A DNA stretch of 64,000 nucleotides, taken from contig NZ_JABAIV010000002.1 of assembly GCF_013003915.1 (NCBI RefSeq), positions 558,001-622,000 of the forward strand. Reading direction: 5' to 3'. Position 1 is the stretch's first letter, and every line of letters begins with the position of its first letter. The position numbers and the translations under genes are program-made. The notes below the pieces were generated by a model, which saw only the letters and a list, made by a program, of their open reading frames with translations, made no database searches and was not told the origin of the DNA. The DNA is from Telluria aromaticivorans (GTDB lineage: Bacteria > Pseudomonadota > Gammaproteobacteria > Burkholderiales > Burkholderiaceae_D). This document shows positions 35,766 to 44,148 of this stretch, piece by piece.

Positions 35766-36151
35766 GTTTGTCGCAGCTCGCTTCGCTCATCCTGTCGCGC
35801 CAGTTCGCCGTGTTTGTGACCGGCGGGCTGGTTTGCGCGCTGGCCGATGTCGGCCTGATGCAGCTGCTGCTGGCCAATGGCGTGGCTACCACCGCGGCCG
35901 CCAGCGCGGGCTTTGGCGCTGGCCTGCTGGTCAACTATGCCTTCCACAGCCGTGTTACCTTCAACAGTGCCGCCAGCCCGGCGAACTTCACGCGCTACCT
36001 GTGCGTCGTCGGGGTGAACTACCTATTGACCATCGGCTGCGTGGCGCTGGCCGACGCCAACCTCGACAACCCGCTGCTGGGTAAGCTGCTGTCGCTGCCG
36101 CTGGTGGCGGTCAACGGCTACCTGCTCAGCAAATACTGGATCTTCAAGTGA
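35762..36151 (+). CDS. GtrA-family membrane protein
   Basis: A 129-aa protein with four membrane helices. The first helix has QFAVFVTGGLVCALADVGLM and the second ends NYAFHSRVTF, both typical of GtrA; the C-terminus LLSKYWIFK is the family signature. GtrA proteins are associated with translocating polyprenyl-phosphate sugars. The mycobacterial member Rv3789 works in arabinan synthesis near a UbiA phosphoribosyltransferase, the same combination seen here. Confidence 0.92.
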   Translation: MSLSQLASLILSRQFAVFVTGGLVCALADVGLMQLLLANGVATTAAASAGFGAGLLVNYAFHSRVTFNSAASPANFTRYLCVVGVNYLLTIGCVALADANLDNPLLGKLLSLPLVAVNGYLLSKYWIFK

Positions 36152-37014
36152 TGCAGCCCATGCGTTTTGCGCCCGTCCGGAACGACCCCGCCACCCTCGC
36201 GCAGTACGGCGCGCTGTTCGCCGCCTGCTTCCCCGGCACCGGCAAGTTCACGCCCGCCTATCTCGACTGGCTGTACGTGGCCAATCCGGACGGCGCGGCG
36301 GTCGGCTACGATGCCTGGGACGGCGAGCGCCTCGCCGCGCACTATGTGTGCGTACCGGCGCGCGCCTGGGTCGAGGGCGCGGAGGTGCTGGTGCTGCTGT
36401 CGCTGAACACGGCCACCCATCCCGACTACCAGGGCAAGGGCCTGTTCACGAAGCTGGCGGCGATGACCTACGAGGCCGGGGCGCAGGCAGGCTTCGACGG
36501 CGTATACGGCGTGGCCAATGCCAACAGCACGCCCGGCTTCGTGCGCAAGCTCGGTTTCCAGCTGGTGCGCCCGCTGGAGGCGCGCGTGGGCCTGGGCCGG
36601 CTGCAGCACGCCGCCAAGCCCGCGGCCGCCGCGCTCTCCTTCGAGCGCAGCTGGACCCCGGCCTCGCTGGCCTGGCGCTGCGCCAACCCGCACAACCGCG
36701 TGCACACCGTATCCACCCACGGCGGCAAGCGCCTGCAGTTCCACGCCGCGTCGATGGGCAAGCACCTGCCGGCCTATGCCGAGCTGGATACGCAATCCGC
36801 CCTGGTCCCGGCAGGCGGCGTGGCGCCGTCAATGCTGCGCCTGTTCATCGGCCTGGCCCCCGACGCCACCAGCCGCTACTGGAATTACGCCAGCATCCCG
36901 ATGCGGCTGCGCCCTTCGCCGCTGAACCTGATCTGGCGCCCGTTCACGCCGCGCGTGCCCCTGCTGGACGCCTCGCGCATCCAGTTCACCTTCCTCGACT
37001 TCGATGCCTACTGA
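36151..37014 (+). CDS. GNAT-family N-acetyltransferase
   Basis: A 287-aa protein. ATG at 36151 overlaps the GtrA stop (TGATG); a GTG one codon earlier is less likely. The acetyl-CoA region has LLSLNTATHPDYQGKGLFTKL (HPDYQGKGLF corresponds to the R/Q-x-x-G-x-G/A loop of GNAT motif A) and GVYGVANANSTPGFVRKLGF, motif B. The C-terminal extension resembles two-domain GNATs that modify sugars. It could acetylate an amino sugar of the exported glycan. It overlaps the PIG-L gene by 11 bp. Confidence 0.82.
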   Translation: MQPMRFAPVRNDPATLAQYGALFAACFPGTGKFTPAYLDWLYVANPDGAAVGYDAWDGERLAAHYVCVPARAWVEGAEVLVLLSLNTATHPDYQGKGLFTKLAAMTYEAGAQAGFDGVYGVANANSTPGFVRKLGFQLVRPLEARVGLGRLQHAAKPAAAALSFERSWTPASLAWRCANPHNRVHTVSTHGGKRLQFHAASMGKHLPAYAELDTQSALVPAGGVAPSMLRLFIGLAPDATSRYWNYASIPMRLRPSPLNLIWRPFTPRVPLLDASRIQFTFLDFDAY

Positions 37015-37816
37015 GACCGGCCAAGCGCGGGGTGAAGGCGCTGTCGCGCTGTTCCTGTTCGCCCACCAGGACGACGAGTTCGGCGTCTTGCAGCGCATCC
37101 TCGACTGCCGCGCGCGCGGCCTGCGCGTGGCCTGCGCCTACCTCACCGACGGCCGCACCGCCAGCGCCAGTGCCGGGCAGCGCAACCGCGAATCGCTGGC
37201 GGTGCTCTCTGGCCTCGGCGTGGCGCCGGACGACGTGTTTTTTGCCGGCCTCGAACTGGGCATTGGCGATGCCCAGCTGCCGCTGCACCTCGAGCGCGCC
37301 GCCGCCTGGATCGCGCGCTGGCTCGAGCGCTACCCGCAGGTCGAGGCGCTGCACGTGACCGCCTGGGAAGGCGGCCACCATGACCACGACGCGCTGCACG
37401 CGCTGGCGGTGACCCTGGCCTTCGAGCGCGGCCTGCTGGCGCGCACCTGGCAGTTTTCGCTCTACCAGGCCAGTGGCTTGCCCGGCCCGCTGTTCCGGGT
37501 GCTGGCGCCGCTGCCCCGGAATGGCCCGGTGCAGGCGCTGCCGATCCCGTGGCGCCTGCGCCTGCGCCATCTGAAGGCCTGCCTGTCCTACCCGTCGCAG
37601 CGCACCACCTGGATCGGGCTGTTCCCCTTCGTTGCGCTGCACTACCTGCTGCGCGGCGTCGAGCAGCTGCAGCCGGTGGCGCCCGAGCGCCTTGGCGAAC
37701 GCCCGCACGATGGCGCCCTGTACTACGAAAAGCGCAAATTCTTTACCTGGCCCCAGATGGCCCAGGCGATCGCCGCATGGCGCGGCGCATCCCATTCCCT
37801 CGACAATACCTTATGA
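37004..37816 (+). CDS. PIG-L-family deacetylase
   Basis: A 270-aa cytoplasmic protein. The zinc/catalytic motif AHQDDEFG (about 20-27) is the family signature (A/P-H-x-D-D-E), with a second ligand region GGHHDHDALH (about 124-133). PIG-L/LmbE enzymes remove N-acetyl groups from GlcNAc-type substrates. Placing a deacetylase directly after an acetyltransferase suggests remodelling of one amino-sugar position. It has an 11-bp overlap upstream and 4 bp downstream. Confidence 0.9.
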   Translation: MPTETGQARGEGAVALFLFAHQDDEFGVLQRILDCRARGLRVACAYLTDGRTASASAGQRNRESLAVLSGLGVAPDDVFFAGLELGIGDAQLPLHLERAAAWIARWLERYPQVEALHVTAWEGGHHDHDALHALAVTLAFERGLLARTWQFSLYQASGLPGPLFRVLAPLPRNGPVQALPIPWRLRLRHLKACLSYPSQRTTWIGLFPFVALHYLLRGVEQLQPVAPERLGERPHDGALYYEKRKFFTWPQMAQAIAAWRGASHSLDNTL

Positions 37817-39960
37817 TCAAGACCGATAAGCTCGCAGACACTTCCGCCGATACCCGCTTCGATACCGGTTCCCAGCGGCTGGTCCTGTGCGCGGCGCTCG
37901 CCGCCGTGCTGGCCTGGCTGCTCTACCGTAACCTGGGCCTGTATCCGGCCATCTTTGCCGACGAGTGGTACTACAGCAAGATGGCGCGCCTGATGCCGCT
38001 GGGCGAAGCCATCGTGCCTTCCTACCTCTACCTGTGGCTGTTCCGCGGTTCGCTCGCTTGCGGCGACGGCTTCCTCGACTGCGTGCGCATTGCCAACGGC
38101 CTGCTCTTCGCCGGCGCCGGCGCCTTCTTTTATTTCGTCGCGCGCGTTTACATGCGCCCCCTGCTGGCGATCGCCGTCGTGGTGCTGTCCCTGCTGGCGC
38201 CGACCAATATCTACACTGCGTATTTCATGCCGGAGGCGACCTATTACTTCGGGTTCGCTGCCCTGAGCTGGGTGGCGCTCACGCCCCGGCCCTGGTCGCT
38301 GCCGCGCCGCGCACTGCTGCTGGGGGTCGTGCTTGGCATGATGAGCCTGGTGAAAGTGCATGCGCTGTTCCTGATTCCGGCCACCAGCCTGTTCCTGGCC
38401 GCCAGCGCCTGGCTGGGTGCGCACGAGCAGCACGACCAGCGCGTGCGCACCGCGCTGCTGGCGGCGGCGATCGCTCCCCTGGTCGCGCTGGGCATCAAGT
38501 TCGGCCTGGGCTTCCTGATCGCCGGCGAGCCCGCACTCAGCCTGTTTGGCAGCTTCTATGCGAACGCCGCCGCCGGCACGCGCCCGCGCTCGCTGCTGGA
38601 GCTGCTCGCACCCGCCTTCATCAACGGCCGCGGCCACCTGATGGCGCTTACCGTCTTGATGAGCCTGCCATTGGCGCTGCTGCTGCACGCCGTGGTCAGC
38701 CGCACTGCGCGCCAGCAGGCCGGCAGCGCGCTCAACCGCCTGCAATTGTTCGCCTTCCTGATGCTGGGCTCGGCTGCGGGCATGACGATCGCCTATACCG
38801 CCTCGATCGCACCGCTCGGTCCCCTGGAGGTGGTGCGCCTGCACCTGCGCTACTACACCTTCGTGTTCCCGCTGCTGCTGATCCTGGTGGCAAGCGCGAT
38901 GGAGCGGCCCGCCGCCGGCGCCCGCCCCCCGCTGGGCTGGCTGGTTGCGCTGGGGCTGGTGACGGTGCTGCTGTTCGCGCTGGTCAGGCTGCCCAATTTC
39001 TCGCTCAACCCGGTGGACGGCCCAGAGATTTCCGGCATCAACCTGCGCCTGTGGACCGGCTGGCTGGTGGTCGGGCTCGACGTGCTGGCCCTTGGCCTGT
39101 GGGCTTTCGGCAGCCGCCTGGGCGCGCCGCTGTTCCTGTTCGGCGCGATGCCGGTGATGCTGGCGCTGGGCACCCTGGAAACTAATGCCTACCTGGCCCA
39201 GCTGGTGCCGGGCTGGGGTCCGGATCATGGCGGCAAATACGCGCATGCCCATGTGCCCAAGCAGGAGCACAACCAGATCACGGTGGCGTCGACCGGCGCC
39301 CAGGAAATCATGCGCGCGCAATTCCACATCGATGCACCGGACACCGCCATGCTCGACCTGCCGCCGAACTCGCCGATCGCCGAGTACCAGCTTCCGGTGC
39401 GCAAGAAATGGCTGCTGGTGATCGGCAACCATCCGCTGCCGCCTGGGCTCACGCCGGTCAAGAAGACGGCGGACTATGCGCTGGTGCAACTGCCGCTCGA
39501 CGACAGCCGCACGCTTGGAACGGCCGAGCTGTCCAAGCCCTACGGCACCGGACTGCTCGCCGACGCCCAGGGCCTGTCGCATGCCGAGCAATGGGGCCGC
39601 TGGTCGGACGCCAAGCAGGTCGTGCTGCACTTTAACGCGCCCTTGCCGAAGAACGTGCAGGTGATCCTGACGGCCAGGGCCTTCGACGTCAACGCCACGC
39701 TGCCGTTCACGATGCGCATCGGCGCCGAGAGCACGCGGTTCCAGCTCTCGCCTTCGCTGCAGGAGCTGGGCCTGCGCTTCGTCACCGACGGCAAGCAACG
39801 GAGCCTCAGCATCGAGGTCCCCCGGCCGATTTCGCCTGCCGACCTCGGCAATCCGGCCGATGCGCGCAAGCTCGGCATCGGCATTGCCGACATCACCATC
39901 ACCGATACCAGCCGCCGGGTTCAGACCCAAGCCCGGACCCAGGTCCTGAGCGTTCCTTGA
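37813..39960 (+). CDS. Large GT-C-like membrane protein
   Basis: A 715-aa protein with ATG overlapping the PIG-L stop (ATGA). Roughly twelve helices occupy residues about 25-470. An early loop after the first helix has YPAIFADEWYYSKMARL, with the acidic residues (ADE) where GT-C enzymes place the catalytic Asp. A C-terminal soluble, beta-rich domain (about 490-715) is probably extracytoplasmic. It would use a polyprenyl-phosphate sugar as donor. Last gene of the operon; a 145-bp gap follows. Confidence 0.72.
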   Translation: MIKTDKLADTSADTRFDTGSQRLVLCAALAAVLAWLLYRNLGLYPAIFADEWYYSKMARLMPLGEAIVPSYLYLWLFRGSLACGDGFLDCVRIANGLLFAGAGAFFYFVARVYMRPLLAIAVVVLSLLAPTNIYTAYFMPEATYYFGFAALSWVALTPRPWSLPRRALLLGVVLGMMSLVKVHALFLIPATSLFLAASAWLGAHEQHDQRVRTALLAAAIAPLVALGIKFGLGFLIAGEPALSLFGSFYANAAAGTRPRSLLELLAPAFINGRGHLMALTVLMSLPLALLLHAVVSRTARQQAGSALNRLQLFAFLMLGSAAGMTIAYTASIAPLGPLEVVRLHLRYYTFVFPLLLILVASAMERPAAGARPPLGWLVALGLVTVLLFALVRLPNFSLNPVDGPEISGINLRLWTGWLVVGLDVLALGLWAFGSRLGAPLFLFGAMPVMLALGTLETNAYLAQLVPGWGPDHGGKYAHAHVPKQEHNQITVASTGAQEIMRAQFHIDAPDTAMLDLPPNSPIAEYQLPVRKKWLLVIGNHPLPPGLTPVKKTADYALVQLPLDDSRTLGTAELSKPYGTGLLADAQGLSHAEQWGRWSDAKQVVLHFNAPLPKNVQVILTARAFDVNATLPFTMRIGAESTRFQLSPSLQELGLRFVTDGKQRSLSIEVPRPISPADLGNPADARKLGIGIADITITDTSRRVQTQARTQVLSVP

Positions 39961-40105
39961 CCTTGATCGGGCGCAAACGGCTGGCGTGCTGTGTGAGGTT
40001 CCGAACGGAGCAGCCTGGCCCTCGCGGGTAAAGTGATTCCATCCCCGGTCCGCTCCTGTGGCCGGGCAAGCCGCGCTTTTCGGCGCGCTGCCAGGAACTC
40101 GCTCA

Positions 40106-41781
40106 ATGGTAACCGGATCAGGCAAGGACGATCACGCTGGGAAGCCGCTCGATATCCAGGGCGGAGGACAAAGCGCTGGCGTGCCCGCCAGCGGCGAGGT
40201 CGAAGGCAATGCCGTTTCCACGCTCGGCAATCCGGGCGTGAAGCACTGGCAGGCGGGATATATCGGCCGCGCCGGGCTGGGCGACCGCGCCAACGTCTTT
40301 TTCGCGGCCGTCGAAATGACGCGCATGCCCATGGTCGTGACCGACCCCAACCAGCCCGATAATCCCATCGTCTTCACCAACGGCGCCTTCCTCGACCTGA
40401 CCGGGTACGAAGAGAAAGACGTGCTGGGTCGCAACTGCCGCTTCCTGCAGGGCCCGGACACCGACTGCGCCACCATTGCCGAGGTACGCCATGCCGTGGC
40501 CGAGCAGCGTGCGGTCGCGGTTGACGTGCTCAACTACAAGGCCGACGGCGAGCCCTTCTGGAACGCCCTGTTCATCGGTCCGATCTTCGACCACGAAGGC
40601 AAGCTGCTTTACTTCTTCGCCTCGCAGATGGACATCTCCGAGCGCCGGGGGATGCAGGAAGCTAACCTGCAGGCGCAGAAAATGGAAGCCATCGGCCAAT
40701 CGTCCGCCGGCATGGCGCACGATTTCAACAACCTGCTGCAGGTCATCAACGGCAACCTCGAGCTGGCCCTGCTCACCAGCGGCGCCAGCCCGAAGGCGGC
40801 CGAACCGATCCGCCGCGCCCAGCGCGCGACCATGCAGGCCGGCAAGCTGACCCAGCAACTGCTGAGCTTTGCCCGCAAGCAGAGGCTCGAACAGAAAGAC
40901 ATCAACCTCAACAGCCTGGTGGTCGACTTCTCCGACATGCTGGTGCGCACCCTCGGCGACAAGGTGGAGTTGCGCCTCGACCTCAAGCCCGGCCTGCCGC
41001 CCTGCACGCTCGATACCACCTACCTGGAAATGGCGCTGCTCAATGTGGTGATCAATGCGCGCGACGCCATGCCCGACGGCGGCGTGGTCACCGTCGGCAC
41101 CGCCCTCACCAGCCAGCAGCGCCGCAGCGCCGCAGCGCCAGCAAGCTGCCGCCGGGCGATTACGTGTCGATCTGCGTGAACGACGAAGGCATCGGCATGC
41201 CGCCCGAGGTAGTGCGGCGCGCCACCGAGCCCTTCTTCACCACCAAGGGACTGGGTACCGGACTGGGCCTTGCGATGGTGCACGGCTTCGTGCAGCAGTC
41301 GCATGGCCGGCTCGAGATCGACAGCGAACCAGGCCGCGGCACCAAGGTGCGCATGACCTTCCCGGTAACGCAGGCAAAAGTGGAGGAGCCTGCCGGCACG
41401 CTGCCCGACGAGGGGCGCAAATGCCGCATCCTGGTGGTGGACGACAACGACGACGTGCGCGAGCTGGCCGAAGCGATGCTGGCGGCTGCGGATTACGAGG
41501 TGCTGTCGGCGCCGAACGGCGAACAGGCGCTGGCGGTGCTGGAAACCCAGCCGGTGGATTTGCTGTTCACCGACGTGATCATGCCGGGCGGGATGAACGG
41601 GCTGCAGCTGATCGAGAAGGTACATGCCAGGCGGCCGGAGATACCGGTGCTGGTGACCACGGGTTATATGGATGAGCTGCCGTCGCGCGGGCAGTCGCTG
41701 GATGTGCTGGCGAAGCCGTATCATCACCAGGCGTTGCTGGAGCGGGTGCAGGCGGCGCTGCACGCGAAGCGTGCGGCTTGA
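40106..41781 (+). pseudogene. LOV-domain hybrid histidine kinase, frameshifted
   Basis: ATG at 40106 has AGGA nine bases upstream. The first frame encodes a LOV photosensor (NPIVFTNGAFLDLTGY, then GRNCRFLQ with the flavin-adduct Cys), a HisKA domain (SSAGMAHDFNNLLQVINGN) and the N box NVVINARDAMPDGG, then ends wrongly at 41179. A second frame (to 41781) continues with SKLPPGDYVSICVNDEGIGM, the rest of the ATPase domain, and a REC domain (ILVVDDNDDVREL, phospho-Asp in LLFTDVIMPG). The break coincides with a tandem duplication of CGCCGCAG at 41120-41135; deleting one copy restores a single continuous protein of about 555 aa. As written, kinase and receiver are separated. Confidence 0.9.
41120..41135 (+). 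repeat. 8-bp tandem duplication causing the kinase frameshift
   Basis: CGCCGCAG occurs twice head to tail, preceded by CAG and followed by a partial CGCC. With one unit removed the codons read QQRRSASKLPPGDYV in frame. Slipped-strand mispairing explains the change; a sequencing or assembly error cannot be excluded. Confidence 0.85.
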
Positions 41782-41793
41782 TTGGTGGAGAAC

Positions 41794-41951
41794 CGTAGGG
41801 TGGGCAATTCGTAATTCAGGCCACTGGCCTAAATTACCTTGCCCACGCGGTGATTGTTATCGGCTCGGAAATCGGGGACGGGCCGGCTAACGTCGGTTGA
41901 ACGCGTGGGCAGGTAAAACAGTCCAGTGGACTGTTTTACGCCCACCCTACG
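41794..41951. repeat. Inverted-repeat element, copy D
   Basis: A 158-bp element beginning CGTAGGGTGGGC 12 bp after the hybrid kinase stop. The left core holds a palindrome around CAGGCCACTGGCCT. The right half starts TTGAACGCGTGGGC and has the core AAAACAGTCCAGTGGACTGT followed by GCCCACCCTACG. The cores are longer than in copies A and B. Confidence 0.85.
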
Positions 41952-41979
41952 GGTTTCAACGGCGGTAACGGCGCGGGAC

Positions 41980-42028
41980 GCTGCTGGAGCGGATGCAGAC
42001 GGCGCTGCACGCGAAGCGTGCGGCTTGA
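41980..42028 (+). pseudogene. Duplicate of the hybrid kinase 3' end
   Basis: A 49-bp segment matching 41733-41781, the last 15 codons and stop of the hybrid kinase (encoding LLERVQAALHAKRAA in the original), with three or four substitutions. It lies 28 bp after repeat copy D and 37 bp before copy E. It has no promoter or start of its own and is a scar of a local duplication. Confidence 0.8.
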
Positions 42029-42065
42029 CGGTTGAAAGAGTCACGGACTAAGAGCGGCAGAGAAC

Positions 42066-42197
42066 CGTAGGGTGGGCAAGTTCCTTGCCCACGCGGTGAT
42101 CGTTATCGGCGTCGTATTCGCGACCGGGCCGGCGGACACTGACTGAACGCGTGGGCAGGTAAAACAGTCCAGTGGACTGTTTTACGCCCACCCTACG
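42066..42197. repeat. Inverted-repeat element, copy E
   Basis: A 132-bp element with CGTAGGGTGGGC and GCCCACCCTACG ends. The right core (AAAACAGTCCAGTGGACTGT) is identical to that of copy D, while the left core differs (AAGTTCCTTGCCC). D and E flank the duplicated gene end, so the 455-bp gap 41782-42236 is wholly accounted for by repeats, the duplicate and short spacers. Confidence 0.85.
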
Positions 42198-42236
42198 GTT
42201 TTCGACGGTGCTAACGGAGCGGAGCTCCGCTGATCT

Positions 42237-43904
42237 TTACGGCCGTGGGCCGCCACCCAGCAAGTAAGCCAGCTTCTGCTTGCCCGACTTGACGCCATTC
42301 GACACCGGCGTCACGGTTTCCTTGCGCGCGGCGCTCGACGGCTCGTACGGCTTCAGGAACCACGGGTCGACCTTCTCGCGGCGCGGGGCGCTGCCGTAGG
42401 CAGGGCGCGGCGGGCGTTCGCTGCGCTCGGCGCCACGCGGGGCGGCGCCGGATTCTTCCGGCGTGCGGCGGCTACGGCGTTCGCCTTCGCGGGCGAAATC
42501 GCGCGCGCCTTCACGGCCGCCTTCGCGGCCGGCTTCGCGCGGACGGCTTGAAGGCGCCACGAAGCCCGTCAGCTCGCCACGCGTGATGGTCTGCTTGATC
42601 AGCTTTTCGATGTCGACCAGCAGGCGCTCGTCCTTGTCGGTGAACACCGACAGCGCGTCGCCCGAGGCGCCGGCGCGGCCGGTGCGGCCGATGCGGTGCA
42701 CGTAGTCTTCGGCGTTGTACGGCAGGTCGTAGTTGATCACGCACGGCAGGTCGGTGATGTCGAGGCCGCGTGCGGCGACGTCGGTCGCCACCAGCACTTC
42801 GATCTCGCCCTGCTTGAAGGCGTCGAGTGCGGCCATGCGTTCCTGCTGGGTCTTGTCGCCGTGGATCGCCGAGGCCTTGATGCCCTTCTTCTCGAGGTGG
42901 GTCGACAGGCGCGAGGCGCCGATCTTGGTGTTCGAGAAGATGATCACCTGCTTCAGGTTGCGCTCGCGGATCAGGTGCTCGACCACGTCGCGCTTGAGTT
43001 CTTCTTCGACCTTGTAGACGATTTGCGTGACCTTGTCGGCGGTGGCATTGCTGCGCGCCACTTCGATCAGCACGGGTTTATCCAGGAAGCTGTTGGCCAG
43101 CTTCTTGATCTCTTGCGAGAAGGTGGCCGAGAACATCAGGTTCTGGCGCTTCTTCGGCAGCAGGTTGATGATGCGCTGCAGGTCCGGCAGGAAGCCCATG
43201 TCGAGCATGCGGTCGGCTTCGTCCATGACCAGCATCTGCACCTGCGACAGGCTGACGTTCTTCTGTTCGATGTGGTCGAGCAGGCGGCCAGGGGTGGCGA
43301 TGACGATCTCGACGCCGCCCTTCAGGATGATGGTTTGGCCCTTCATGTCCATGCCGCCGAACACGACGGTGGAACGCAGCGGGGTGTGCTTGGCGTAGGC
43401 CTTGACGTTCTCGGCCACCTGCACCGCCAGCTCGCGGGTCGGGGTCAGGATCAGTGCGCGCACCGGGTGGCGCGCCGGCGACATGCTGCTGCTGGCATGC
43501 GCCATCAGGAGCTGGATGATCGGCAGCGAGAAGCCGGCGGTCTTGCCAGTACCGGTCTGGGCAGCGCCCATGACGTCGCGGCCCTGCAGCACCAGCGGGA
43601 TCGCCTTGGCCTGGATCGGGGTCGGGTGGACATAGCCCTGGTCGTTCAGCGCGCGCAGGATTTCCGGCGCCAGGCCGAGGTCGGCGAAACGCACGGTCGG
43701 CTGCTCGTCGGCGGCAACCTGCACCACCGGCACATCGAGATCCAATGCGGCCGGGTCTGGTTCCGGAAGCGTATCCGGTGCGGCCGTTGCCGGGATATCG
43801 GCTGCGGCAACCGGCGCGGTCGCGGCCAGCACCAGGTCGGACGCGGTCATCGGATCGGTGGCGAGCGGCTCGGCGCCGGCTGGAGTGTTCTGGGTATCAG
43901 ACAT
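42237..43904 (-). CDS. DEAD-box RNA helicase (RhlE-like)
   Basis: A 555-aa protein. The ATG at 43904 (MSDTQNT) is preferred; an upstream extension would be Arg-rich and unlike the family. An acidic/Ala-rich N-terminal extension (about 1-70) precedes the Q motif (FADLGLAPEILRALNDQGYV), motif I AQTGTGKTAGFSLP, motif II MDEADRMLDMGF, motif III FSATF and motif VI HRIGRTGRAG. The C-terminal 90 residues are Arg/Gly/Glu-rich. It unwinds RNA in ribosome assembly or decay. MDEADRMLDMGFLPDL and KKRQNLMFSATF are closest to RhlE. Transcribed alone. Confidence 0.93.
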   Translation of the reverse strand: MSDTQNTPAGAEPLATDPMTASDLVLAATAPVAAADIPATAAPDTLPEPDPAALDLDVPVVQVAADEQPTVRFADLGLAPEILRALNDQGYVHPTPIQAKAIPLVLQGRDVMGAAQTGTGKTAGFSLPIIQLLMAHASSSMSPARHPVRALILTPTRELAVQVAENVKAYAKHTPLRSTVVFGGMDMKGQTIILKGGVEIVIATPGRLLDHIEQKNVSLSQVQMLVMDEADRMLDMGFLPDLQRIINLLPKKRQNLMFSATFSQEIKKLANSFLDKPVLIEVARSNATADKVTQIVYKVEEELKRDVVEHLIRERNLKQVIIFSNTKIGASRLSTHLEKKGIKASAIHGDKTQQERMAALDAFKQGEIEVLVATDVAARGLDITDLPCVINYDLPYNAEDYVHRIGRTGRAGASGDALSVFTDKDERLLVDIEKLIKQTITRGELTGFVAPSSRPREAGREGGREGARDFAREGERRSRRTPEESGAAPRGAERSERPPRPAYGSAPRREKVDPWFLKPYEPSSAARKETVTPVSNGVKSGKQKLAYLLGGGPRP

Positions 43905-44148
43905 ATTCTTGTTGGACAGTATTTCGTTAGCTCTACGGCTGCGCCTGCGGGCACGACATGGCCTGCGGAAAGCTTCCTGATGGGACGGAAGGTCGGGGGA
44001 CCGGTGCCGCGGAGGGCGCCGGAACACGGGCGCGCGGACGTAGACGCACTTTAGCGGCCTACACGATACCTGAAATCGCCCCCTCTGTATATAAGGTCCT
44101 GTTTCCGGGGAAGTTTTTCATGGGTATGGGGCGGCCCGGGCTGGCCGT

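Noticed and set aside
37723..40125. 800-codon antisense frame across the GT-C-like gene
   Set aside because: Spans a gene boundary of the operon, Gln/His/Arg-rich, and has no family features.
41120..41135. Programmed ribosomal frameshift in the LOV kinase
   Set aside because: There is no slippery heptamer or downstream structure, and the shift is exactly explained by an 8-bp duplication.
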